35,929 nt of DNA from an uncultured Bacteroidota bacterium (GCA_902770735.1 CACXUB010000006.1:1-35929); one strand, 5' to 3'; shown: positions 1-8,718, numbered from the stretch's first letter. Notes: a model not told the origin generated them from the sequence alone. Numbers and translations are program-made.

Positions 1-1464
1 CGTGTAGAACGAACCGGTCTGTTTGCGGGCGGTGGTCTGAGTTTCTGGATTGTAGGAGGCCAACAGATTTTCAAACACTTTTCCGAGAAGCTCGGGGTCA
101 AGCGACACTTCCTGCTCCAAAGGGGTGTTCTCCTCAATGGTAAAATTGTAATGACTCAAGATGTCAATAATGCCCTTTGCACTGACCTTTTTCTTCTTGG
201 CATCCCCATACCACTCGGAAAGGTCGATGTTACGCCCCACATCTTCTCCAAAGAACAGGTAATCAGGCACGATGAGCTGACGCGAAACGCTTTCGCGGTC
301 GGTAAACGCATCAATGTAGATGCCGTTGTCTTTGTCATCCAAACAGTCGAAGAGTCCGCCATTCAAGAACGGGACTTTTTCGTTGGCCAATTTCACAAAT
401 AAATCGGGATTGATGAACAAATCCTCGTAGCGCATCAACTTGTTGTTGTCATAATCACCCCGCCCGTTGCGGAAACGGCGTTCCGAAACGGTGTCTTTCC
501 CCTCGGGCGTGATTGGACTGTTGAGCATGGCAAAGAAGAGATTCTGCAAGATACCCTTGTAGTAATGGCTCTCTTCGGATTTGCCAAACAGCGTGACCCG
601 TGCATTGGGGGAGAAACCCTTTATGAGGTTCTCGGCAATGAATTTCTCATTAAAAAACTCCTCGGGGATAAGATGCCTTTGCTTGAGGAACCATACAAAG
701 ATAAGCCGTGTGATCAGGCGAATCATTGCCTCGGAATTATATTGCTGATTGTCAGCTTCTGAGGAAAGGTCGTTGGGGAAATGCACCACTTTGACCGCCC
801 ATGCATACCAGTCGGAAAGTTCGCCATAGAACTTCTTGGTCAGCAGTTCGCTGGAGAACACCTCCATCCAATGCTTGTAGAGTTCGTCGAAGGTGAAATA
901 GGCTTTTTCGCGGATGGAGTTCAGAATGTCGATGTGCCCCCGGTGCGCGTTCTCACAGTTGATGTTGCGCAATATGCTCACCTTGCCCAACTTCTCGCCG
1001 CTGCGCCACTGCTGGGTGTATTCGCTGCGTTCGCAGGTGGACAGCGAGAGTTCGTGGCCTTGGCGGATGAACAGGATGACGGGCTGGGCTTTCGCGATGC
1101 GGTTGAACACGCGCGTGAGCGTGGCCGCTATCGTGCGCGTGAGGTTTGCGTCCGTTTTCACCTCCACGGCAAACACAAACAAGCCGTTGTATCTCTCTTG
1201 GCCGGCATCGCTCAACGCCGAATCCAATGTGACGCTGTCGGGCTGCTGCTGGAATGTGCGGTCGTCAATCTGGGCGACAAACCAGGTGCCCGTCACCAAA
1301 TCCAACGCCGCGTCCGCAGCTTTCGACAACTTGTCGGTACTCAACTGGCGGGCGTCGATGGTCTGTGCCGACCCTTTGGTGTATCGGATGCCGAGCTCGT
1401 CGAGCAGGGATAAAGAGGCCTCGAACAGCCCGGAGTTCACAAATCGTTTCAAACAATCCTTCAT
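1..1464 (-). CDS. Eco57I-like (type IIG/COG1002) adenine-specific DNA methylase, N-terminal part, cut by window edge
   Basis: The reading frame starts at an ATG (complement of 1462-1464) and stays open for 488 codons to base 1, so the C-terminus lies outside the window. The visible part is the alpha/beta N-terminal region that precedes the methylase core in Eco57I-like enzymes. It contains LFVFAVEVKTD near residue 95 and RLIFVWFLKQRHL near 255. The segment LLGKVFENLLASYNPE followed by KQTGSFYT, close to the window edge, is the usual lead-in to methylase motif I. The catalytic NPPY motif should lie just beyond base 1 and is not seen. It begins 20 nt after the helicase stop and is probably co-transcribed with it. 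The inferred role is target modification, perhaps with cleavage, in a restriction or anti-phage unit. The EVK triad could belong to a nuclease fold, but this is speculative. Confidence 0.82.
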   Translation of the reverse strand, partial: MKDCLKRFVNSGLFEASLSLLDELGIRYTKGSAQTIDARQLSTDKLSKAADAALDLVTGTWFVAQIDDRTFQQQPDSVTLDSALSDAGQERYNGLFVFAVEVKTDANLTRTIAATLTRVFNRIAKAQPVILFIRQGHELSLSTCERSEYTQQWRSGEKLGKVSILRNINCENAHRGHIDILNSIREKAYFTFDELYKHWMEVFSSELLTKKFYGELSDWYAWAVKVVHFPNDLSSEADNQQYNSEAMIRLITRLIFVWFLKQRHLIPEEFFNEKFIAENLIKGFSPNARVTLFGKSEESHYYKGILQNLFFAMLNSPITPEGKDTVSERRFRNGRGDYDNNKLMRYEDLFINPDLFVKLANEKVPFLNGGLFDCLDDKDNGIYIDAFTDRESVSRQLIVPDYLFFGEDVGRNIDLSEWYGDAKKKKVSAKGIIDILSHYNFTIEENTPLEQEVSLDPELLGKVFENLLASYNPETQTTARKQTGSFYT

Positions 1465-1484
1465 AGTGTATGGTTCTTCGTTTT

Positions 1485-4400
1485 TTATTCTTCAATTTTC
1501 ATTTCAGACACATAGTCCCAAGCAATCAGGTCATAGTTGCCGATGTCGGTGCGTTGCTCGATGGTCGCTTCCGGATTGGCATTCACCACCTTGTCGGTGT
1601 TGCCCTGCATCAGATTGGCAATGGTGTCCATCACGGCATTTTGGGGATTAAACCACGCTTTGATGGTGTCGGACAGCCTTTTCAAAGTGCCGGCATCCGC
1701 TTTCAGGATTTCCTGCGGCAGATAGGTGCTCTCTTTCTTGTGCTCGCTGAGCAGTTGCAGCACCTCGGTCTTGTCAAGATTCCCGAATTTTGGTGGTTTT
1801 GAGGCATTCATCGGCAAACAGAGCAGATGGAAGCTTTTGGCATCCTCGCGATGGCGCAGCAATGCCACCAAACATTCAGGATAGCCGGCGTATTTGTCCA
1901 AACTCCATCGGAATCCTGAAAATGCGCCGTTCGGCATCTGCTCCAGCTCGTTGAGATGCTGTTGTGCATACTCCTCGGCATCGGCCTTGAACTCAGAGAG
2001 TGAGAGCAAATCGAAAGTGGGCGTTCCCATATCCTCAATCTGGCCCACTTTGTCGTCGTGAATGGATTTCAGACTACGGGCATCCTGGCTTTGGCGGAAC
2101 TGGTTGTTCTGTTCCATTTCGGCAATCTGTTCGTTGGCCTGCAACGTTTCGGAACCCGCCACATTCATGGCCACCATGCGATTGCTTACCCTTTCGGAAA
2201 GACCGAGGTACGACTCGATGTCTGTGGATGGCCAAAAGTTCACGCTTTGAATGTGCGTGTTGGGCGAACCGATACGGTCGATACGGCCAAAGCGCTGAAT
2301 CAGTCTGACCGGGTTCCAGTGGATGTCATAATTGATCACCATATCGGCATCCTGGAGGTTCTGTCCCTCGCTTACGCAGTCGGAAGCCACCAAAATGTCA
2401 ACAGGCTGGTTGAGCGCGTCTTTCACTTCTTTGAGAGACGTTGAGTTGAAAATCAGTTTTTTCCAAATCGGATATAATTCGTCCAACTTGTCTTTGTAAT
2501 CATCTGTGTCAATGTTGTTTACCTTGTACAAATTGTCCCACTCCAGTTCGAGGAAAAGTTTGCTGTAGGGGGCGAACCGCTGCAGCGTGGTTTCCAAAGT
2601 CTGGTTGTCAATGTCGCCCGTGACCAAGGCTACCCGCTCAAATTGAGAGCTGATATGCTTATACAGATACTCTGCTGTGTCGGTGTAGGAGGTGAAAACC
2701 ACCACCTTGCGGTTGGACTTTTCCTGCTTTTCGGCAAGCAGTCGTATCAACGTGTCTAATTTCTCGTCAGAACGCGCACCCGTTGTGACGGCTGTTTCAT
2801 ATTGCTCCAAATTGTCAATCAATCGGGTCAAAATGGAGATGTCACGCTTCAAATCGAAGATATAATCCTCTATGCGGACCATTTTGTTGAAGTCGATGGC
2901 GCGTTTGCCAAGGGTTTCGATATCTTCTTCATTTTCGGTTACATTGTCCTCGTCATTGAAATCCGCGTTGGTGCGGTTCTCAGCATGGCTCAGCCAAGTC
3001 TCGTGAACAGTCCTTACCGCTTTCAAGGTAGAGAGGCAGGAAGTCCAACTGCTTTCCAAGCGTTTGATGAACAGCGAAATCATCATGCCCGCCAATGAAA
3101 GTTCTCGTAAGGCGTTGTCATCCCACTTGATTTTCCCTTTGTTCTCTTTTTTGATGGATTGTTTCACCACCCAGTTTTGCAGGATGAGATTTTGCAACTC
3201 TAGGGCATTCTTCTCATTCATCACAGCTTTAAGAGCCAGGAAAAGAGTATTATCGTCGCCAGAATCTCCACTGTATGATTTTCCGGAATTAACCTCTTTC
3301 AAGATTGTTTGTGCGGCATGAATGCAGTCCTCGTTCAGCTTGTGTTGGTATTGGGTGGGCTGATAGGCCGTCAGTCTCAGAATCTTCATGTCGTCATACA
3401 TTTCATCGATGTTTTTGTAGGCACCGATGTTTTTCACGGCAATATGTTCATTTCTGGGCTTTTGCTGGATAGGGAAATGTAGTTTGTTATTATGGTTGGT
3501 TACGAATGCTCGGTTGCGGGCGATGATCAGTTCGTCCGTGAGTTTGAAGAAATTGTTCACGTTGCTCAATTTTTCACGCAGCGTGTTCACATTGCGCTCC
3601 TTTTCTCTTGCCCACTCTGAATACTTGCTGTTCGCTTGTTGGAAGATGCTCCGCAAAGGATCTGATTCAACAGCAGGTAGTTTGAACTCTTTGTAGAAAT
3701 GATTGTTTTCCTGATAGCCAATCAAGTTAAATTGGTTGCGAATGTCTATCAATCCCGTATTGATGGGCGTAGCCGATAACAGTAACACCTTTACGGTATG
3801 TCCCTGTCGAGCAGACTCATTGATGATGTCATTCAGCAGCATATTATATCGGCAGGACTTGTCGTTTCGCAGGTTGTGGCTTTCATCCACCACAACAAGG
3901 AGCTTGTCAAAAGCCTGGATGGCAGCTTTAGTAGTCCCGTCACTGTAATTGTTCAAGCGATTCTCTTGCAAATCCGTATGGGAACGAACGATATACTCAA
4001 ACCGGTCTTTTTCGAATCTGGAATTGGCGTTCACTCTGTATTTCAACCAGTTGTTACGCAATTTCTTGGGACAGAGGATGAGTGTGTGATAACCGTTGTT
4101 CTGAAAATATTTGATCACGCCCAAGGCAGAGAAGGTCTTACCCAAACCAACGGCATCAGCCAATATGGCACCGCCGTACTGAGTTAGCAATTTTACCAAA
4201 GACACTACACCGCTTTGTTGGAAATCGAACAAGGTGTTCCAAATTTTCGACTTTTGCAGAAATTCCATGTCGCGGCGGTATTCCAGCGAGTCGTTCATTT
4301 CAATGTCCGCCCTGAAAAACTCAAACAGAATCTTATGGTAGATTTGTTCGGGGGTATATGCCTTGAAAAGTTGTTCTATCTGATTGATCAGGTAGCTCTT

Positions 4401-5021
4401 GGCATCCTCCTGTCTGGTCTTGACGTTTTCTGTCGGAATCGCAATCCGGGAGGAGGCGACGTTTTTCCATAGGTCATCGAACCACTGTTTCAGCTCCTTG
4501 ACTGTGGCATTGTCGCGCCCTGTTTCCACCATATTCAGCTCGATATTTGCACTTTCCTTCCTGCCCAATCCGGCTTCGGTAAGGTTGGAGCTTCCCACGA
4601 TGCCATAGTCGTGTACGGCATCCAGTTTGTCTTCGTAAATGTAGGATTTGGCATGACAGAACGCATTGTTGATGGTGCGGATTTTCACCGTTTCCCGTTT
4701 CAGGAAGGCCACGGCATTCTTTGCGTAGTAAGAGAGTTGGAATCCGTTTTCCAAATCACTGTCCCCTTGTAGCAGGTTCACGGCCTTTTTCAAGAAGTCT
4801 TCGTCCCTTTTCATGTCGTGAATGTCCCCCAGCACTATCCTGTAAGAATTGCTTTCGGAAAGCTCCTGATAGAGTAGGTGGAGTGCCGCGATGGAGAAGA
4901 ACCCCGTCACAACGTCCATCCGCCCGACTCTCGCGGACGGGTCGGTATAAGAGAGTATGCAATCCCAGACCGTTTTGATGTCCGGGTTGGAGCCGTAGCT
5001 TTTTTTGTTGTCAACAATCAT
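1485..5021 (-). CDS. PLD-family nuclease fused to SNF2-type helicase (restriction/defence type)
   Basis: The protein has about 1178 residues. A phospholipase-D-like domain comes first: an HAK triad (HxK) near residue 123 is followed about 20 residues later by GSSNLTEAGLG, the form seen in PLD nucleases. A superfamily 2 SNF2 motor follows, with Walker A ADAVGLGKT (about 290-296), DESH box (about 379), LLLSATPINTG (about 414), and a C-terminal helicase lobe with VVVFTSYTDTAEY (about 772), SDCVSEGQNLQDADMV (about 875) and RFGRIDRIGS (about 910). The frame is open further upstream to 5177, but a TATATTTG promoter box at 5101-5108 sits inside that extension, so the ATG at 5021 is preferred. The next gene is an Eco57I-like methylase. 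By family knowledge such helicase-plus-methylase pairs act in restriction; this exact system is not identified. Confidence 0.86.
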   Translation of the reverse strand: MIVDNKKSYGSNPDIKTVWDCILSYTDPSARVGRMDVVTGFFSIAALHLLYQELSESNSYRIVLGDIHDMKRDEDFLKKAVNLLQGDSDLENGFQLSYYAKNAVAFLKRETVKIRTINNAFCHAKSYIYEDKLDAVHDYGIVGSSNLTEAGLGRKESANIELNMVETGRDNATVKELKQWFDDLWKNVASSRIAIPTENVKTRQEDAKSYLINQIEQLFKAYTPEQIYHKILFEFFRADIEMNDSLEYRRDMEFLQKSKIWNTLFDFQQSGVVSLVKLLTQYGGAILADAVGLGKTFSALGVIKYFQNNGYHTLILCPKKLRNNWLKYRVNANSRFEKDRFEYIVRSHTDLQENRLNNYSDGTTKAAIQAFDKLLVVVDESHNLRNDKSCRYNMLLNDIINESARQGHTVKVLLLSATPINTGLIDIRNQFNLIGYQENNHFYKEFKLPAVESDPLRSIFQQANSKYSEWAREKERNVNTLREKLSNVNNFFKLTDELIIARNRAFVTNHNNKLHFPIQQKPRNEHIAVKNIGAYKNIDEMYDDMKILRLTAYQPTQYQHKLNEDCIHAAQTILKEVNSGKSYSGDSGDDNTLFLALKAVMNEKNALELQNLILQNWVVKQSIKKENKGKIKWDDNALRELSLAGMMISLFIKRLESSWTSCLSTLKAVRTVHETWLSHAENRTNADFNDEDNVTENEEDIETLGKRAIDFNKMVRIEDYIFDLKRDISILTRLIDNLEQYETAVTTGARSDEKLDTLIRLLAEKQEKSNRKVVVFTSYTDTAEYLYKHISSQFERVALVTGDIDNQTLETTLQRFAPYSKLFLELEWDNLYKVNNIDTDDYKDKLDELYPIWKKLIFNSTSLKEVKDALNQPVDILVASDCVSEGQNLQDADMVINYDIHWNPVRLIQRFGRIDRIGSPNTHIQSVNFWPSTDIESYLGLSERVSNRMVAMNVAGSETLQANEQIAEMEQNNQFRQSQDARSLKSIHDDKVGQIEDMGTPTFDLLSLSEFKADAEEYAQQHLNELEQMPNGAFSGFRWSLDKYAGYPECLVALLRHREDAKSFHLLCLPMNASKPPKFGNLDKTEVLQLLSEHKKESTYLPQEILKADAGTLKRLSDTIKAWFNPQNAVMDTIANLMQGNTDKVVNANPEATIEQRTDIGNYDLIAWDYVSEMKIEE

Positions 5022-5100
5022 CTTATCAAAAATTAAAAATGGTTCACCATCATTAAATTTCCTTGTGGAAACGGTTTCATATCCACATTTTTTCCCGCCG

Positions 5101-5108
5101 CAAATATA
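5101..5108 (-). promoter_or_regulatory. Bacteroidota -7 promoter box for the helicase/methylase unit
   Basis: The complement reads TATATTTG, matching the TAnnTTTG box of the Bacteroidota primary sigma factor, in the common context GCAAATATACG on the plus strand. It lies about 80 nt before the preferred start at 5021. No good TTTG at -33 was found at normal spacing. Confidence 0.55.
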
Positions 5109-5275
5109 CGATTTTTCACCAAAACCCACCACAATGTCATTTTTCACCCAACAAAAACAGCCTTGAAATTCCGGCACGATTTTTGCAAAATATTACACAA
5201 AATTACCAATTTTACAAACAGACTGTAATATTCAACAACAAAAGGGCGACACGCATGTTCAAAAGCTCTTCAGGA

Positions 5276-5302
5276 GTTGGCGTTTGGCTGCCAAACGCCA
5301 AC
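5276..5302. other. Perfect 12-bp hairpin next to a heptamer array
   Basis: GTTGGCGTTTGG and its exact reverse complement are separated by the 3-nt loop CTG. The 3' arm runs straight into the AACAGCC array. It lies between the helicase promoter and the 3' end of the AAA ATPase gene. No T-run follows on the minus strand, so it is not a classical terminator, although it could block transcription or protect the RNA end. Confidence 0.6.
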
Positions 5303-5362
5303 AGCCAACAGCCAACAGCCAACAGCCAACAGCCAACAGCTAACAGCCAACCGCTAACAGCC
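5300..5362. repeat. Heptamer array, unit AACAGCC (about 9 copies)
   Basis: Nine consecutive 7-nt units are nearly all AACAGCC, with variants AACAGCT and AACCGCT. The array ends six bases before the stop codon of the AAA ATPase gene. The same unit recurs at 7192-7226 and, as its complement GGCTGTT, at 22591 onward. Confidence 0.9.
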
Positions 5363-5367
5363 GACAC

Positions 5368-7119
5368 TCAACACGCAAACCCGATGGCGTTTCCGCCCTT
5401 CCGCGTCAGCTTCTCGCCGCGGCACCATTCCTCCAGCATCTCCACGCCAGGACGGTTGCCGCTCAGCACCTCCTCCATGAGACTCTTGCGCACAATGTTG
5501 TCGATTTCGCCGCCCGAGAGGTCGTACTTCGCCGCCAGCAGCCCGCATTGCTCTTCCGTGAGCCACGGGAGCTTGCTCTTCCAGATGGACTTCTTCGCCT
5601 CGGTGGTCGGCTGACCGAACTTCACCTTGAAGAGGAAGCGGCGCTCGAAGGCGCTGTCGAAGTTGTCGCTCAGATTGGTGGTGGCGATGAGGATGCCGTC
5701 CAACTTCTCCAACTCCTCCAGCAGGATGTTCTGCAGGGCGTTCTCAGTCTGGGTGCTGTTGCCGGAATCGACGTCGCGGCGCTTGCTGAAGAGCGCGTCG
5801 GCCTCGTTGAAGAGCAGGATGGGCTTGCGCTCCTCGCTCTTGCACATGCGACGGTAGTCGGTAAAGATTTTCTTGAACAACTTCTCGCTCTCGCCGAACC
5901 AGCAACTCTTGGAGGCGGCGATATCGACGTGATAGACGCTGCGGCCGGTGGCTTTGGCAATCATGTCCACCGCCGCGGTCTTGCCGGTGCCGGGCAGCCC
6001 GTGGAAAAGTATCGCCACGCCCTTGGGCAGCGAGTTCTCCTCCAGCCGCTTCTGCAACACCCCAAACGACTCCTCCTGCAGACTCTGCTTCACGAAGTCG
6101 ATGTCGCGCGCCAGCTCCTCGCCGAAGAAGAGCTCACGGGCGGGGATTTTGTCGGGCGGTAGCAGACGCCTGTCGGAGCCGCCCTTGGCGCAGAACAAGT
6201 CGTAGTCGTCCTCCAGGAAGAGATGCTTGCCTTTATCCGTCAGCGTGAGTTCTGCCTCGGCGAGGAAACGGGCGGGAAGCAACTCCACCAAATCCGCTTC
6301 GATGAGTGCATGACGCTTGCTCATGATAGCCCTGGCCGCGCCAATCCGGTCGTTGTATTCATCGTAGATGTCATCCAGGGTGCATTCCACTCCGGTGTTC
6401 AGCTGGCGACGGCGACTATTCATGAAATCGTCACAAACCTCATAGAAGAGAGTGCGGTCCTCCACATCGGGGAGCACCTTTTTCAATTCCTTCACCAACT
6501 TAAGCCGTCCGTTCTGGTCCTCTTTTTCCTGGACCAGCGAAAACAACCTGGGCGTGTCGATTTCACCGTCGCTGCGATTCTCGATAAGATTGGAGACGCC
6601 CGAGCAGAATTTGAAGCGGTCCATCTCGAAGGGTTTCAGCTTCTTCATCGGCTTGTTGGAGAGGAGCGCCTGCTCCACCATGCCGCTCACGACATACGCG
6701 TCATGACAGCGATGCGGGTTGGCCACGCGGATGAACTGCTTGTTCAGCAGGGAATTGAAACTGTTCTTCAACGGCAGGAAGTCGAGGGCCGTGATGTCGA
6801 GGTAACGACAAATGTCGGAAATATCAACCACATTGTTGCGGATAAGGCGGAGGGCATAGACGGCCACGAGAAGGATGGCTTCCGTGGGGGTGGCTTTCAG
6901 AAAGCGGCTGAGCTGGTCGATTTCCTCACGAAGCTCCTTCTCAAAGGGTTGAAGGTCAATGGGTTGTTCTCTCTTGTTCCGTCTGAGAAGATCCCCGTCG
7001 TAGGTTTCGCCCAAAGCGGGTTCATAGAGGCGGAAGACCTCATAGCGAGAGTCTTCTAACAGTCTGGCAATGTTTGTCACGGCGGCGACAGCGTTGAATT
7101 CTTGTTTGTTTTTTCCCAT
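5368..7119 (-). CDS. AAA+ family ATPase with an N-terminal helical extension, function unknown
   Basis: The protein has about 583 residues. The first 330 or so are helical with possible winged-helix segments and no recognised catalytic motif. A C-terminal AAA+ module follows: Walker A HGLPGTGKT near residue 373, a Walker B-like ILLFNEADALF near 434, sensor 1 IATTNLSDNFD, and arginine-finger-like FERRFLF near 490. Walker B has Asn-Glu instead of Asp-Glu. The frame runs on to 7248, but that extension translates the heptamer repeats, so the ATG at 7119 is chosen. The gene follows the sigma factor with about 125 nt of repeats between them and may share its transcript. Such ATPases remodel protein complexes; the substrate is unknown. 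Confidence 0.8.
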   Translation of the reverse strand: MGKNKQEFNAVAAVTNIARLLEDSRYEVFRLYEPALGETYDGDLLRRNKREQPIDLQPFEKELREEIDQLSRFLKATPTEAILLVAVYALRLIRNNVVDISDICRYLDITALDFLPLKNSFNSLLNKQFIRVANPHRCHDAYVVSGMVEQALLSNKPMKKLKPFEMDRFKFCSGVSNLIENRSDGEIDTPRLFSLVQEKEDQNGRLKLVKELKKVLPDVEDRTLFYEVCDDFMNSRRRQLNTGVECTLDDIYDEYNDRIGAARAIMSKRHALIEADLVELLPARFLAEAELTLTDKGKHLFLEDDYDLFCAKGGSDRRLLPPDKIPARELFFGEELARDIDFVKQSLQEESFGVLQKRLEENSLPKGVAILFHGLPGTGKTAAVDMIAKATGRSVYHVDIAASKSCWFGESEKLFKKIFTDYRRMCKSEERKPILLFNEADALFSKRRDVDSGNSTQTENALQNILLEELEKLDGILIATTNLSDNFDSAFERRFLFKVKFGQPTTEAKKSIWKSKLPWLTEEQCGLLAAKYDLSGGEIDNIVRKSLMEEVLSGNRPGVEMLEEWCRGEKLTRKGGNAIGFAC

Positions 7120-7143
7120 TTTGATGATGTTTTTATTGATGAT

Positions 7144-7226
7144 TTGTGACTTGTGAATTGTGACTTGTGAATTGTGAAGTTGAGGGTGACCACAGCCAAC
7201 AGCTAACAGCCAATAGCCACTAGCCA
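7144..7226. repeat. Two heptamer arrays (TTGTGAA/TTGTGAC and AACAGCC type)
   Basis: At 7144-7178 five units alternate between TTGTGAC and TTGTGAA. At 7192-7226 five units of the ACAGCCA phase follow (variants ACAGCTA, ATAGCCA, CTAGCCA). They fill the gap between the sigma factor and the AAA ATPase, so if the two genes are co-transcribed the arrays lie inside the mRNA. Confidence 0.88.
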
Positions 7227-7244
7227 TGGTCACAGTCAAAAAAT

Positions 7245-8111
7245 TCACGCCGCGAGATACTGCTGCAAGGTATCGATCTCTCCCATTTTTCGCAGTTTTC
7301 TCATAGCGTTCACACTGATTTGCCGTACGCGCTCGCGTGAAACCCCTATGGTCTCCCCCACCTCGTCCAGGGTGAGTTCACGGGCACCGTCAAAGCCGTA
7401 CAGCAGCCGGAGCACCAAGCTTTCCACCTCCGACAACTTGTCAAGGACGAGGCGTAGATCCGTCGCGAGGGACTCCCGCAACAACGCGCCATCCGTGCGT
7501 TCATAGTTCTCCGCAGCGATGAAGTCACCCAAGCAGGTGTCGCTGTCCGGGCCGACGGACGCGTCCAGCGACATGCTGTGGCTGTTCAGCCATTGGAGTT
7601 CATTGATTTTGTACTCCGGGATGCCGGTACTGTCCGACAATTCCTCGAGAGTGGGGACACGGCCCAGCTGCTGTTCAAGAGCAAACGAGGCCTTCTTGAT
7701 TTTCTGGATTTCAGCCACCTTGTTCACGGGAAGGCGCACGACTCTCGACTGCGAGGAGATGGCGTTGAAGATAGCCTGCCGTATCCAATTCACCGCATAG
7801 GAGACGAACCTGAAGCCGCGTGTCTCGTCAAACCGGTCAACAGCTTTGAGCAACCCGATGTTGCCCTCGGCAATCAAGTCCATCAGGCCGACTCCCATCC
7901 CTTGATACTGTTTGGCCACCGTCACCACGAAGCGCAGGTTGCATTTGGCCAAACGCTCTTTGGCCGACTCGTCGCCGCCCCGGGCTCTGGCGGCAAGTTC
8001 CACCTCCTCCTCAAGACTGAGTACAGGATACCGACTGATGTCCTTGAGATAACAATTCAAGGCAATGTCCTCACGATTGGTGATGGTTTTGGAAATTGTA
8101 AAATTCTTCAT
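7245..8111 (-). CDS. RpoD-like sigma-70 family RNA polymerase sigma factor
   Basis: The protein has about 288 residues, the normal size for Bacteroidota RpoD, which lacks region 1.1. Region 1.2 (YLKDISRYPVLSLEEEVELA) is followed by region 2 with NLRFVVTVAKQYQGMG, DLIAEGNIGLLKAVDRFDE and FRFVSYAVNWIRQAI, then region 3, then region 4 with the helix-turn-helix LTLDEVGETIGVSRERVRQI near the C-terminus. The start is the ATG at 8111 (MKNFTISKTITNRED), which matches the family N-terminus, rather than the upstream ATG at 8147. Several positions differ from the RpoD sequences I know from Bacteroides (for example the region 3 to 4 linker VGPDSDTCLGDFIAAEN), so it may be a second, group 2-like RpoD paralogue. 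The -7 recognition residues of region 2.4 are conserved, so it probably reads similar promoters. About 290 nt of structured sequence lies upstream. Confidence 0.9.
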   Translation of the reverse strand: MKNFTISKTITNREDIALNCYLKDISRYPVLSLEEEVELAARARGGDESAKERLAKCNLRFVVTVAKQYQGMGVGLMDLIAEGNIGLLKAVDRFDETRGFRFVSYAVNWIRQAIFNAISSQSRVVRLPVNKVAEIQKIKKASFALEQQLGRVPTLEELSDSTGIPEYKINELQWLNSHSMSLDASVGPDSDTCLGDFIAAENYERTDGALLRESLATDLRLVLDKLSEVESLVLRLLYGFDGARELTLDEVGETIGVSRERVRQISVNAMRKLRKMGEIDTLQQYLAA

Positions 8112-8159
8112 AGGCAAAAACTTTGAAAAACAATATATTAAGAACAAAATTCACAAATT

Positions 8160-8405
8160 GAAAACGGGGAATGACTCCATCTATGCGGAGATGATCCGAC
8201 ACATCACCGTCACCTCCTGACCAGAGGCTTCTCGGTGTTCTGCAACAATGTTCAAATCAAGAATGTGAAATCTCTTTCACACTCTTCGCAGCGGGACTTT
8301 CCGTTCCGACATATCTTAACAATGAGTCCGCTGCGACAGGGGCGCATTACATCGCCGTCCGCTCAGCGGCATAGACGAAGGTTTCTCTGACTTTTTCATC
8401 AGAGG
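8160..8405 (-). other. Structured leader candidate upstream of the sigma factor gene
   Basis: On the minus strand, which would be the 5' leader of the sigma gene, several inverted repeats occur in series. CTCTGA/TCAGAG lies at about 8382-8403. CCGC-TGA-GCGG lies near 8360-8370. A 12-bp stem with one bulge, TCGCAGCGG-ACT against AGT-CCCGCTGCGA, spans about 8286-8337. GTGTGAAA-GAGA-TTTCACAT spans about 8263-8282, CCTC/GAGG about 8213-8227, and CTCC/GGAG about 8175-8190. Three tiny ORFs (27, 11 and 7 codons) also occur. I do not recognise a known riboswitch or RNA class. No promoter box was found in it. Confidence 0.4.
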
Positions 8406-8718
8406 AAAAACAAGGGGTATGGGAAAATGTTTTGTTGAAGTTGAATAAATCAATCATAATAAATATTTGTTTCACCTATATATACGCAAAAAACATGCCA
8501 AAACCACCAACTTGCAGGAAGATGTGGAATTTTTTTTCACACATTTACCATTGCTTGGCAGACTCAGAACCAAAGGAGCAGGCTTTGACCATAAAAATCT
8601 TGACAAGTTTAATTTCTTTAACCCACGAAAATTTTTGCAACACTACGAAATTTTCTAATACCAGTGCCACAGTTTGAAAAAAAAATTCAATTTTAACAAT
8701 TTTTAGGAAAAACCGGCC
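8406..8718. other. AT-rich gap without a convincing gene
   Basis: This stretch separates the sigma-factor leader from the repeat array at 8719. An 81-codon plus-strand ORF at 8432-8677 shows no recognisable family, has AT-rich composition unlike the genes here, and is probably chance. An 8-bp inverted repeat, GAAAATTT/AAATTTTC with a 13-nt spacer, lies at 8627-8655 and could be an operator, but nothing else supports that. The promoter of the sigma factor should be in this area; no TAnnTTTG match was found on the minus strand. Confidence 0.4.

Noticed and set aside
5022-5177. Upstream extension of the helicase frame
   Set aside because: It contains the TATATTTG promoter box and has no family match; the ATG at 5021 is preferred.
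8205-8225. Anti-Shine-Dalgarno-like CACCTCCT on the plus strand suggesting a 16S rRNA end
   Set aside because: The flanking sequence does not match a 16S rRNA 3' end; chance similarity.
8376-8403. Hammerhead-like CTGATGA followed by GAAAC
   Set aside because: The bases between the two motifs cannot form stem II, and the CTGA is already paired in a simple hairpin.
8432-8677. 81-codon plus-strand ORF in the AT-rich gap
   Set aside because: No family resemblance, atypical composition and no promoter box at a sensible distance.
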